DNA of 32,164 nt from Candidatus Cloacimonadota bacterium (GTDB lineage Bacteria > Cloacimonadota > Cloacimonadia > Cloacimonadales > TCS61), in contig JAIPGP010000043.1 of NCBI GenBank assembly GCA_021735645.1, positions 1 through 32,164 of the forward strand, written 5' to 3'. Each line of letters begins with the position of its first letter. Position 1 is the first letter of the stretch. Made by a program: the position numbers and the translations under genes. Of the stretch, positions 7,308 through 15,133 are shown piece by piece. The notes beneath the pieces were generated by a model. The model did not search any database, was not told the DNA's origin, and saw only the letters and a program-made list of their open reading frames with translations.

Positions 7308-8288
7308 TCAGTCATTAGAATTCAGGAGATATTTTCTCACGAGGTCGGGATTATTGTATTTGCCAAACAGCACCATGAGTTTAATCCTCATTTTATGACC
7401 TCGCAGATCTCCACCTAAGATAACACCCATTTTCTGCAGGTATTTACCACCGCCTTCGTAGCCATATTCAGGAAGAACACGTCCAGTATATGAACGGGAT
7501 ACTGCTACCACAATCACATTCTTTTCAAGGGCTTTTTTAAGGGCAGGGATCAGGCTGGGAGGAACATTTCCTCTCCCAAACGCTTCTATCACCAGAGCTT
7601 TGGCATTATTGGAAAGGGAGCAGTTTATATAGCGGTCATCCATACCGCACACGCAGCGGATCAAATCTATATTAGTTTCCAGAGAGTCAGTAGGAATCTT
7701 TTCGTTAATTACTGAATCCCGAAAAAATATCACTTTATCAGGGTCTATGATCCCTAAAGGACCATAAGAAAGGCTTATAAATGAATTAGTTTTACCGGTA
7801 TCTGTTTTCACAACATCCCGGGCACTGTCTATCTCGTCATTCATTACCACCAGAACACCTTTATTTCTGGCTTGCTCAGCACTGGCAACGCGCACAGCAC
7901 CCACAATGTTACGGGGACCATCCAGACCCAGGTCTGTCCCTGATCGCATGGCAGCGGTGAGTACAACGGGTTTGCGGGTAGTGAGCACCAGGTCCAGGAG
8001 ATAAGCAGTTTCTTCCAGAGTATCTGTACCGTGTGTGATGATAACCCCATCATATTCAATGATCTTTTCTTCCACCAGTTTAGCTAATTTGAACATTATT
8101 TCGGGGCTGATGTAGGGAGAGGGAATATTTGTAAACTCCATTACATCAATATCAGCGACATTTCTAATCTGGGGAAAATTGAGGAGATAATCACTCATCT
8201 CATCATTCTGGATAATGCCGAACACCTCATCATACTTCATTGCTATTGTACCACCCGTAGTGATAATCAGCAAATTTTTCTTCTTCAT
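7308..8288 (-). CDS. ansA: L-asparaginase, type I-like
   Basis: Hydrolyses L-asparagine to aspartate and ammonia. The 326-residue length fits the cytoplasmic bacterial type I family. The first active-site block TTGGTIA carries the nucleophile-equivalent Thr14, with Tyr19 following. The second block GVIITHGTDT (81-90) carries Thr88 and Asp89. Lys161 in VVKTDTG matches the catalytic lysine. There is no signal peptide, consistent with a cytosolic enzyme. A Shine-Dalgarno GAGGTG lies five to six bases before the ATG at 8288. It stands as a single gene, convergent to the ABC/M1 operon and divergent from the acyltransferase gene. The family also contains amidases with Gln activity, so strict Asn specificity is inferred. 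The symbol is given by family likeness. Confidence 0.93.
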   Translation of the reverse strand: MKKKNLLIITTGGTIAMKYDEVFGIIQNDEMSDYLLNFPQIRNVADIDVMEFTNIPSPYISPEIMFKLAKLVEEKIIEYDGVIITHGTDTLEETAYLLDLVLTTRKPVVLTAAMRSGTDLGLDGPRNIVGAVRVASAEQARNKGVLVVMNDEIDSARDVVKTDTGKTNSFISLSYGPLGIIDPDKVIFFRDSVINEKIPTDSLETNIDLIRCVCGMDDRYINCSLSNNAKALVIEAFGRGNVPPSLIPALKKALEKNVIVVAVSRSYTGRVLPEYGYEGGGKYLQKMGVILGGDLRGHKMRIKLMVLFGKYNNPDLVRKYLLNSND

Positions 8289-8304
8289 AATTCACCTCAA
8301 ACGC

Positions 8305-8334
8305 AAAATCCTCAAGGCGGCTTTCATTGTCAAG
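8305..8334 (-). promoter_or_regulatory. Candidate promoter of the asparaginase gene
   Basis: On the minus strand TTGACA (8334-8329) is followed after 18 bases by GATTTT (8310-8305), ending about 20 bases before the ATG. The -35 is perfect and the -10 weak. Confidence 0.35.
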
Positions 8335-8363
8335 GACAGCCCTGAGAACAGGAAGAGATAAAT

Positions 8364-8392
8364 TTGCTTGACTATATTATCAGGCTGATAAT
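8364..8392 (+). promoter_or_regulatory. Candidate promoter of the 8437-15129 gene run
   Basis: TTGCTT (8364-8369) and GATAAT (8387-8392) are separated by 17 bases, 44 bases before the GTG start at 8437. A TTGACT overlaps the -35 but is badly spaced. It faces away from the asparaginase promoter in the 148-base divergent gap. Confidence 0.4.
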
Positions 8393-8436
8393 GGGTAACG
8401 GTCAAAGGTAATAAAAATGGAGTTTGGAGAAAAATA

Positions 8437-9354
8437 GTGATCAATAAAAGTAAAATATTTAAGAAACTCAGTAATCTGATGGAATATGGTCTTCTGAGAG
8501 CAGCAATCTTTCTGGCACAGCCACTGCCGGCGGTATTCTTACGTAGATCGGCGATGTGGCTTTTTACTCTGGTGCAATTCAGGAGAAAGACTGCTGAGAA
8601 TAATTTAAAGATGGTATTTCCTGAAATGAGCCAGCCGGAAAGTAAGAGAATATTAAAAGCAATGTATAAGAATATGGGATTAATGGCAGTAGAATCATAT
8701 CTGGAGAAAGCGGAGAAAGTATTTGAGAAACTGGAATTTGTGGGCTGGGAAGAAGTAGAGAAGATCAGGGCAAAAGGTAAAGGTGTGATAATTGCCTCGG
8801 GGCATTTGGGTAATTTTGAGATGTCTGGCAGGCTGATGGCACATCAGGCACCGCTTTGCGTAATCGTTAAAAAACAATCTAATCCCTATTTTGACAGATA
8901 CACAAATACTTTGCGGCTAAAGGAAAACTGCGAGCCAGTTCAACCGGGAAATGCTTTGAAACCGATTTTGAGGAAGCTCAAGCAGAATGGACTGGTAGTG
9001 GTAATGGTTGACCAGAATGCCAGATATCAGGGATATCAACTTAAGTTTTTGGGACATACAGCTTCTACGCATATTTCAGCTGCCAAGATAGCAATCAGAA
9101 CGCAAACACCCGTGATAATAGCAGGAATAACCCGTGGAGAAAATGGTTATCCGCTGCTCAAATATTCAGAGACTATCTATACCAGCGAGTACGAAAACAA
9201 TTTGGCAGGGCATATTGCCTTGATGCAGCGGATACTGGACGGTTTTGGCAAATTAGTGATAGCCAGCCCGGAGCACTGGTTTTGGGTGCATAACCGCTGG
9301 AAAAATCCCCAACTGGCAAAACCACTTTCTGAAAGCGAATTATATGACAGTTAA
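8437..9354 (+). CDS. LpxL/HtrB-type lysophospholipid acyltransferase
   Basis: A 305-residue member of the bacterial lipid A biosynthesis acyltransferase family, which transfers an acyl chain from acyl-ACP to a lipid A precursor or related lipid at the inner membrane. The catalytic H-x4-D/E box is HLGNFE (His123, Glu128) within IIASGHLGNFEMSG. Further marks are NNLKMVFPEMS (about 55-65), which matches the family's N-L-...-F-P element, and VMVDQNAR (about 188-195). The N-terminal helix region (about 16-45) probably anchors it to the membrane. The GTG start is chosen because GGAG (8426-8429) lies seven bases upstream; an in-frame ATG at codon 16 has no such site. It leads the gene run to 15129. 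Lipid A itself cannot be proven as the acceptor. Confidence 0.9.
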   Translation: MINKSKIFKKLSNLMEYGLLRAAIFLAQPLPAVFLRRSAMWLFTLVQFRRKTAENNLKMVFPEMSQPESKRILKAMYKNMGLMAVESYLEKAEKVFEKLEFVGWEEVEKIRAKGKGVIIASGHLGNFEMSGRLMAHQAPLCVIVKKQSNPYFDRYTNTLRLKENCEPVQPGNALKPILRKLKQNGLVVVMVDQNARYQGYQLKFLGHTASTHISAAKIAIRTQTPVIIAGITRGENGYPLLKYSETIYTSEYENNLAGHIALMQRILDGFGKLVIASPEHWFWVHNRWKNPQLAKPLSESELYDS

Positions 9355-9435
9355 GGTCACCGGACCGAAGAACCCGGTTGTATGAAAAAACTTTACAGAA
9401 TTAATACTGTAATGACTTTTGCATTGGAGAAAAAT

Positions 9436-11358
9436 ATGAGAGCATTAATGATATTGAGTTTTTTACTGCTTTGGACAGCAGGGTGGGGTTTACAGTTTGA
9501 AACAGGCAGCGGATTGGATGTCACCCGGATAGAGCGGGAAAATGAAGCCTATTACCACACAGGTGAAGATGACAGACATTTTTATTTTACTTATGAATAT
9601 GCCGCCGATCATCGCTGGGCAGTGAAATATGATTTCCGCACTTATTACAGCAATATAGATACTTTGTATTTTGCTCCCCAAAGTGTCTGGGTCTATCTGC
9701 CCAATCCAACGGTCAGTGGAAATTTAACAGTGGGTTTATACGAGCCGGCTGTAGTGGGACCTGGAGAATTAATCATCGAAAACGCAATATCACCCAGCAA
9801 TTTAATAGCTGGCTGGAACGAAGTGGAACTGGCAGCAGCATCGGACACGCTTTTCTGGCTGGTAGTGAATTACCCTACCGGACTGGGTAATTCGCAGTAT
9901 GTATCCGGCTCCAATGGTGATGGCACTCACAGTTATTTCTGGGATCCTTATTATGGAGCAGAGGGCAGCTGGAGAAACATGTCAGCGAATGGATTTAATA
10001 ACGAGTTTTTATTCAGCCTGACCGGCGAATTCACTTTTATCAATATTGATCTTGAGATAGCAGATTTGCTATTAGATGGGACATTTGCTCCAGGTGAGGA
10101 GATAATTCCCAGAGCAATATTGCACAATAATTCCGCCGTAAACGTTGATAGCATCACAGTGATATTTAAGAAAGAGTTTCCTGGAGATACCCGGAATGAC
10201 ACTCTCACAATAGCAGGAATTGAAGCTGGAGCAGATATTGAAATTGATCTTGCTGAAATGGGAGGGGTCAGCTATATCCTGAGCGATAGTCCCGGACAAT
10301 ATAAATTTACAGTAACGCTAAATTGCGAATCAGATGCTCAATTTACTAATAATAGTCTCATGATAGAGCGAAACACCTTTAATTTTGAGCAAACCAGAAT
10401 TTTTATCGAGAATATGGTAGAGCTGGAAGATACTTATACAAACGGGATATGGCTAAGGCAGTCTGAAATGACGGATTACCAGTTGCTTCCGATCAATTAT
10501 TTTCCCAATTATCAGGATGTGATATATTATAATTCTCTAGCAGAAGAGCGTTTTCATTACTACCAGATTTATAATCTGCCGGCAACTGTGATCAGCGGAA
10601 ACCCTTTAATTGGCTATAATGCCAATGCATATCCGGCTCAGCTTCTATCACATTGTGAAGCGATCAGTGAAAAAAACAGCTTTGTGGAAATCTCCGAAAT
10701 TGAAGCACTGGTGGATACGTTGGAAAATGTGCATGTGACGGTGACGCTTTCTACAGGTTTGAATCAGATATTGCCCAGTCTGGCGGCAAATTGCGAGATT
10801 TTTGGCATGATCTACGAAGAAGGTCTGATATTGAATGATCAGTTTAATGGGAAAGTGTTCCTTGATACGCTGCAGTTTGCCATACCTGACCTGGTGACCC
10901 TGGCAAATTCGGGAACTGCTACAAAGCGAACTGTTTTTAATCAGTTATATAAATTTACCCCAATCGGAGGTGATTTAGCTGATTGTCGTCTGCTTTTCTG
11001 GGTACAGAACACAGAAGATAATATGGTGTGGGCAACGGCTGAACTGTCATTTGCAGATTTTGGCATAGTTGATAATACAGAGGATGAAATAGAGCCAGTC
11101 AGAAATTTTTACGCTTATCCTAATCCCTTTAATCTTAAAAGCAGTCTGCAGATACAGGTACCAGAAACCCTGAGCCGCGGCGTTGTCCAAATGAATATTT
11201 ATAATATCAGGGGACAGGTAATCCGGCGACCTGCAGCAGGAGAGCAAGCCTGGGATGGTAGAGACCTGGGTGGCAGAGAAGTCGTAAATGGGATATATTT
11301 CATGCAGATAAGTCATTCACAAGGTAGTGATTGGCTCAAAATAATGGTAATTAAATAA
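9436..11358 (+). CDS. Secreted protein with type-A (T9SS-like) C-terminal sorting domain
   Basis: The frame is open from an ATG at 9382, but I place the start at 9436. GGAG (9426-9429) is correctly spaced there and the protein then begins with a clean signal peptide (MRALMILSFLLLWTAGWG). That gives 640 residues. The N-terminal part is beta-rich. A middle part is CARDB/Ig-like: LLDGTFAPGEEIIPRAILHN, near residues 205-225. A later segment (IFIENMVE, then about 80 residues, then YQIYNLPATVISG) looks like the Omp28 or thioredoxin-like domain, but the usual Cys pair is absent. The last ~80 residues form a FlgD-like sorting domain (YPNPFN, YNIRGQVI, WDGRD, GGREVVNGIYF). Such tails target proteins to the cell surface through type IX or related secretion. 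No secretion genes are in the window. Its role is unknown. Confidence 0.88.
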   Translation: MRALMILSFLLLWTAGWGLQFETGSGLDVTRIERENEAYYHTGEDDRHFYFTYEYAADHRWAVKYDFRTYYSNIDTLYFAPQSVWVYLPNPTVSGNLTVGLYEPAVVGPGELIIENAISPSNLIAGWNEVELAAASDTLFWLVVNYPTGLGNSQYVSGSNGDGTHSYFWDPYYGAEGSWRNMSANGFNNEFLFSLTGEFTFINIDLEIADLLLDGTFAPGEEIIPRAILHNNSAVNVDSITVIFKKEFPGDTRNDTLTIAGIEAGADIEIDLAEMGGVSYILSDSPGQYKFTVTLNCESDAQFTNNSLMIERNTFNFEQTRIFIENMVELEDTYTNGIWLRQSEMTDYQLLPINYFPNYQDVIYYNSLAEERFHYYQIYNLPATVISGNPLIGYNANAYPAQLLSHCEAISEKNSFVEISEIEALVDTLENVHVTVTLSTGLNQILPSLAANCEIFGMIYEEGLILNDQFNGKVFLDTLQFAIPDLVTLANSGTATKRTVFNQLYKFTPIGGDLADCRLLFWVQNTEDNMVWATAELSFADFGIVDNTEDEIEPVRNFYAYPNPFNLKSSLQIQVPETLSRGVVQMNIYNIRGQVIRRPAAGEQAWDGRDLGGREVVNGIYFMQISHSQGSDWLKIMVIK

Positions 11359-11361
11359 GCA

Positions 11362-12411
11362 ATGTATCAGCGGAATATATTTAAAAGGAATTACCGGGAA
11401 CTGACCGGCTGCCTGCATGTGCATACGGAATATTCTTTTGATTCCCGCACACCGGTACAGCAGGTTGTGAAGGCAGCCCATCGGCACAAACTTGATTATC
11501 TGGGCATCAATGACCACCTCTGCAATTCTGCTAAAGATGATATTAACCTGAAAAATGAGAAACAACTGATAATTATCCCGGGACTGGAAATTAATGATCC
11601 TGGTAATAATAACCATTTACTGGTTTATGGCTGCGGGGAAGTACTGGAAAATAAGCCTGCTTCGGAGTATGTACCTTACTATCGTGAAAGAGGAGCCACC
11701 ACCTTTGCAGCTCATCCCTTTGAAAGGCGATCTTCACGGCAGATCAGGAGATATATCTGGACTGATACTGAGATAGATCAGTTTTCCGGGCTGGAAATCT
11801 GGAATGCATTATCAAACTGGGTATCAAAGATACGCCCGAGCATAAATGGATTGTTATGGGTGCTTCTGGCACATAATTTCATCAGACGCGGTTCACGGGC
11901 AGCTATAAGATGGTGGGATAAAATGAATAATGCCGGTGTGCGTAAAGCTGCCATAGGTTCAGTAGATGCCCATGGTTTGATCTTTAAGAAAATGGGTTTA
12001 AGCTTTACTCTGCTGAAACATAAATTTATGTTTAACACTGTGCGCACCAATGTGCTGCTGCCGGAAGACTGGCCAATAGACCAGGAACATATATTAAAAG
12101 CTCTGGCAGCAGGAAGAAGTTATATAATAAATTATCATCGTGGTATTCCATATAATTTTTATGCCGGGGTAGCAGTGAAAAATGAGCCGGGAGTAAGTTT
12201 TGGAGAAGAGATCGCCTATACTGAAGGTATGCATTACTATTATCGGCTACCCAAAATAGCCAGAGTGCGATTGTATCGTAATGGTGAGTTTTTTGCTCAG
12301 CAACTTGATGAAAAAGGCAAATTTGCCTTGTCAGGTTCTGGTAATTACCGTTTAGAAATTCTTCTGCACAGATTAGGCTGGATTTATACAAATAATATAT
12401 ACGTAAAATGA
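11362..12411 (+). CDS. PHP-domain metal-dependent phosphoesterase
   Basis: A 349-residue PHP-superfamily protein. The metal-binding signature is complete: HVH (His19, His21) with Asp27, NDH (Asp51, His52), Glu76 in PGLEI, His118 in AAHPF, and Asp202/His204 in SVDAH. These ligands bind two or three metal ions and hydrolyse phosphoesters; the substrate could be a nucleoside bisphosphate, a sugar phosphate or nucleic acid. The region after residue ~215 is less conserved and beta-rich. The gene starts three bases after the preceding stop with no clear Shine-Dalgarno, so translation is probably coupled. It precedes a YhaM-like nuclease and a metallo-beta-lactamase nuclease, which hints at RNA or nucleotide turnover. 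Confidence 0.85.
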   Translation: MYQRNIFKRNYRELTGCLHVHTEYSFDSRTPVQQVVKAAHRHKLDYLGINDHLCNSAKDDINLKNEKQLIIIPGLEINDPGNNNHLLVYGCGEVLENKPASEYVPYYRERGATTFAAHPFERRSSRQIRRYIWTDTEIDQFSGLEIWNALSNWVSKIRPSINGLLWVLLAHNFIRRGSRAAIRWWDKMNNAGVRKAAIGSVDAHGLIFKKMGLSFTLLKHKFMFNTVRTNVLLPEDWPIDQEHILKALAAGRSYIINYHRGIPYNFYAGVAVKNEPGVSFGEEIAYTEGMHYYYRLPKIARVRLYRNGEFFAQQLDEKGKFALSGSGNYRLEILLHRLGWIYTNNIYVK

Positions 12412-12418
12412 GGTATTT

Positions 12419-13393
12419 ATGGAAAAGGTAGTAAAGATATTTCGTGATGAATTACCAGAGTATTTGAATAAGGAAATAGAAACCTGTTTTCTGGTAACAG
12501 ACAAGGAACTGCGGGAGAGCAAAAATGGAAATTATCTACGTTTGCGTTTGGCAGATACAACGGGTAATGTAATGGGAAATGTCTGGAATAATGCTATTTC
12601 GATAGCAGAGAAATTTGAAAGTGGCGATATCGTAAAAATAAAAGGAACTGTGATCAGTTATCGTGATCAGCTTCAGGTAACTGTTCAGAAAGCCAGAAAA
12701 GTGCAGGACGAGGAAATTGATCTAACGGATTTTATTATTGCAACGGATAAAGATGTTCATAAACTCACGGAACGGTTATTTGAATTGCTGGATTCTGTTT
12801 CCAGCGAGCCTTTAAAGGAGTTACTGAAATCTATCTTTGAAGATAAGGAATTTCTAGCGAAATTTGCTCAGGCACCTGCGGCAAAAAGCTGGCATCATAA
12901 TTATCTGGGTGGTTTGCTGGAGCATACCATTGCCGTGGCAAACCTGTGCGAATTCGCCGCTCATTCTTATAATGTTGACCGTGATCTTTTACTTACAGGT
13001 GCTCTGATACACGATCTGGGTAAAGTACAGGAATACACTGCTCCACCAGCGATCAATTTCACCGATGCCGGCAGATTGATTGGCCACATCATCATTGCTG
13101 ACCAGATAATTTGCGAGAAAGCAGCCACGATCAATAATTTCCCGGCGGAACTGCTGATGAAACTGCGGCATCTGGTACTCTCTCACCATGGTGAATTTGA
13201 AAAGGGTTCTGCCCGGTTACCTCAGATTCTGGAAGCAGTTATTCTGCATCATTCAGATAATCTGGACGCACAGGCTACCGGAGTAAGCCAGGTGATAAAT
13301 TCCAGCTCCAATCTTTCCGGGAACTGGAGTGAATTCGATAAATTAAATAATAAATATTATTATATCGGAAAAGAAGAAGAAGGGACAGATTAA
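12419..13393 (+). CDS. yhaM: YhaM-like 3'-5' exoribonuclease (OB fold plus HD domain)
   Basis: 324 residues, the usual length for the YhaM family of 3'-to-5' exonucleases. The N-terminal part (about 15-95) is an OB-fold nucleic-acid-binding domain: FLVTDKELRESKNGNYL, then GDIVKIKGTVISY. The C-terminal part is an HD phosphohydrolase domain: WHHNYLGGLLEHT supplies the first histidines and ALIHDLGK carries the His198-Asp199 pair; LSHHGEFEKGS follows. The ATG at 12419 uses GAGG, which overlaps the upstream stop region. It lies seven bases after the PHP gene and abuts the next gene. Family members act on RNA and on single-stranded DNA; which applies here is inference. Confidence 0.9.
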   Translation: MEKVVKIFRDELPEYLNKEIETCFLVTDKELRESKNGNYLRLRLADTTGNVMGNVWNNAISIAEKFESGDIVKIKGTVISYRDQLQVTVQKARKVQDEEIDLTDFIIATDKDVHKLTERLFELLDSVSSEPLKELLKSIFEDKEFLAKFAQAPAAKSWHHNYLGGLLEHTIAVANLCEFAAHSYNVDRDLLLTGALIHDLGKVQEYTAPPAINFTDAGRLIGHIIIADQIICEKAATINNFPAELLMKLRHLVLSHHGEFEKGSARLPQILEAVILHHSDNLDAQATGVSQVINSSSNLSGNWSEFDKLNNKYYYIGKEEEGTD

Positions 13394-14179
13394 ATGTTTC
13401 AAGTAGGTGTGATAGCAAGTGGCAGCAAAGGAAACTGCCTGGTAGTGAAAAGCGATGCAGGGGCAATATTACTGGATGCGGGATTAACTGGGGCAAAGAT
13501 ACTCTCTGGTCTGGAACTGCTGGGAATAAAACCAGAGGAATTGAAAGGGCTGGTGATCAGTCATGAACATTCAGATCACATCTCAGGAGCAGGGATCATC
13601 TGCCGAAAGCTGGATTTACCACTCTATATCAGCCCGGACACCTATGCCTGTTCAGCTGCAAAACTCGGTAGATTACCGCAGGGCGTAATCTATTTTGAAC
13701 ATGGTAAAGATTTTAGGATCAATGATCTAAATATAAATCCCTTTGCGTCATCACATGATGCTGTGGAAAGCAGTAATTTCATTCTCGCTCAAGCTGATAA
13801 TCCCAATGCCAGATTGGGAATCGCCACAGATTGCGGTTACCTGACGCGTTTAATGAAAGAAAGACTGCAAAATTGCACTACTCTGGTTCTGGAAAGCAAT
13901 CATGATGAGGTACTATTACTGACAGGTTCCTATCCCTGGCATCTGAAACAGCGAGTGAAAGGCAGACAGGGGCACCTCTCAAACCGGCAGGCTGTAAGTG
14001 TGATCAGTCAGGTAATTCATCCTGGTCTGAAAAATCTTATTCTGGCTCACCTGAGTGAAAATAATAATACACCTGAATTAGCTGAAAGCGAAATGAGACG
14101 TTATCTGAAAATAGTTAATCACGAATTAGACCTGTATATTGCCAGACAACATATTGGCATTAAAATGCTGGATGTTTAG
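13394..14179 (+). CDS. Metallo-beta-lactamase fold hydrolase, WalJ/YycJ-like
   Basis: 261 residues of MBL fold. The N-terminus VGVIASGSKGNC is typical of the YycJ/WalJ group. The zinc motif HEHSDH spans 57-62 (His57, His59, Asp61, His62). A third histidine is in SSHDA, the aspartate in IATDCGY, and HLSENNNTPE lies near the C-terminus. Characterised relatives act as exonucleases or affect cell-wall and replication control; E. coli has none. The ATG directly follows the preceding TAA with no gap, and an AAGAAG-rich stretch serves as the ribosome site. Placement after a YhaM-like nuclease supports a nucleic-acid role. Confidence 0.9.
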   Translation: MFQVGVIASGSKGNCLVVKSDAGAILLDAGLTGAKILSGLELLGIKPEELKGLVISHEHSDHISGAGIICRKLDLPLYISPDTYACSAAKLGRLPQGVIYFEHGKDFRINDLNINPFASSHDAVESSNFILAQADNPNARLGIATDCGYLTRLMKERLQNCTTLVLESNHDEVLLLTGSYPWHLKQRVKGRQGHLSNRQAVSVISQVIHPGLKNLILAHLSENNNTPELAESEMRRYLKIVNHELDLYIARQHIGIKMLDV

Positions 14180-14187
14180 GAGAATTA

Positions 14188-15129
14188 ATGGGATTTAATA
14201 TATTACTTCTGATTGTTGGATTTGTTTCATTGATCAAAGGAGCAGATTTCTTGATTGATGGAGCAGTATCATTAGCTAAGAAGTTTCATACTTCAGAAAT
14301 TGCCATTGGTTTGACCATTGTAGCGTTTGGCACTTCAGCCCCTGAACTGATTGTGAATATAGTATCTGCTTTTAAAAATCATCCTGAAATCTGCTATGGG
14401 AATATAATCGGCAGTAATATGTTTAATACTCTGGTAGTATTAGGTATAGCAGGATTGTTCAAGCCTATATTCCTGCAGAAAGCTACGGTTCGCAAAGAGA
14501 TACCATTTGTTTTTTTTGGTACATTATTAATAATAGTGCTCTCTAACGATTTCTGGGTGGAAGGAAACATCCTCTCCAGATACGATGGGATTATCCTGAT
14601 AGCCTGTCTGGTTTTCTTTATTCTCTATGTACTGCGAATACCACATCAACAGATTACTGCTGAATACACTGACCTGTCAGTTTTTAAAACAACGGTATTT
14701 CTATTAATAGGCATTACAGGTCTGTTTATTGGTGGGGAATTAGTAGTTAAAAATGCAGTAGATATAGCCAAACATTTTGGAGTAACTGAGAAGCTGATAT
14801 CTTTGACTATTGTGGCACTTGGTACCAGTTTACCGGAGCTGGTTACTTCGCTTATCGCTTTGAAGAAGAAATCTGCCGATATAGCCGTGGGAAATGTGAT
14901 CGGCTCTAATTTATTCAATATATTTATGGTTTTAGGCGCTACTTCATTGATAAAACCGGTAGTGTTTAATCTGGAGCTGAATATTGATCTTGCAATTCTT
15001 GCCTTGATCACTTTAATTCTTTTCCTGCTGGTATTTGTAGGCAAAGTTAGCAAATTGAATAAAACTGAGGCAGTAATTTTATTATTATGTTATGCTGGTT
15101 ATATGTATTTCTTACTGCAGAGAGGTTAG
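14188..15129 (+). CDS. Calcium/sodium antiporter of the CaCA family
   Basis: A 313-residue inner-membrane cation exchanger with about ten hydrophobic segments. The two inverted alpha repeats are clear: GTSAPE at 48-53 with GNIIGSNMFN at 71-80, and GTSLPE at 212-217 with GNVIGSNLFN at 235-244. The glutamates Glu53 and Glu217 are the expected ion ligands. The length and topology match the bacterial YrbG-type K+-independent Na+/Ca2+ exchangers. The start is supported by AGGAG (14178-14182) five bases upstream. It is the last gene of the plus-strand run. Its stop lies four bases from the stop of the convergent gene, so no separate terminator fits between them. Confidence 0.93.
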   Translation: MGFNILLLIVGFVSLIKGADFLIDGAVSLAKKFHTSEIAIGLTIVAFGTSAPELIVNIVSAFKNHPEICYGNIIGSNMFNTLVVLGIAGLFKPIFLQKATVRKEIPFVFFGTLLIIVLSNDFWVEGNILSRYDGIILIACLVFFILYVLRIPHQQITAEYTDLSVFKTTVFLLIGITGLFIGGELVVKNAVDIAKHFGVTEKLISLTIVALGTSLPELVTSLIALKKKSADIAVGNVIGSNLFNIFMVLGATSLIKPVVFNLELNIDLAILALITLILFLLVFVGKVSKLNKTEAVILLLCYAGYMYFLLQRG

Positions 15130-15133
15130 TTTA

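Noticed and set aside
9382-9435. ATG at 9382 as start of the sorting-domain protein
   Set aside because: It puts 18 residues before the signal peptide and has no ribosome site; the ATG at 9436 has GGAG at good spacing and starts a normal signal peptide.
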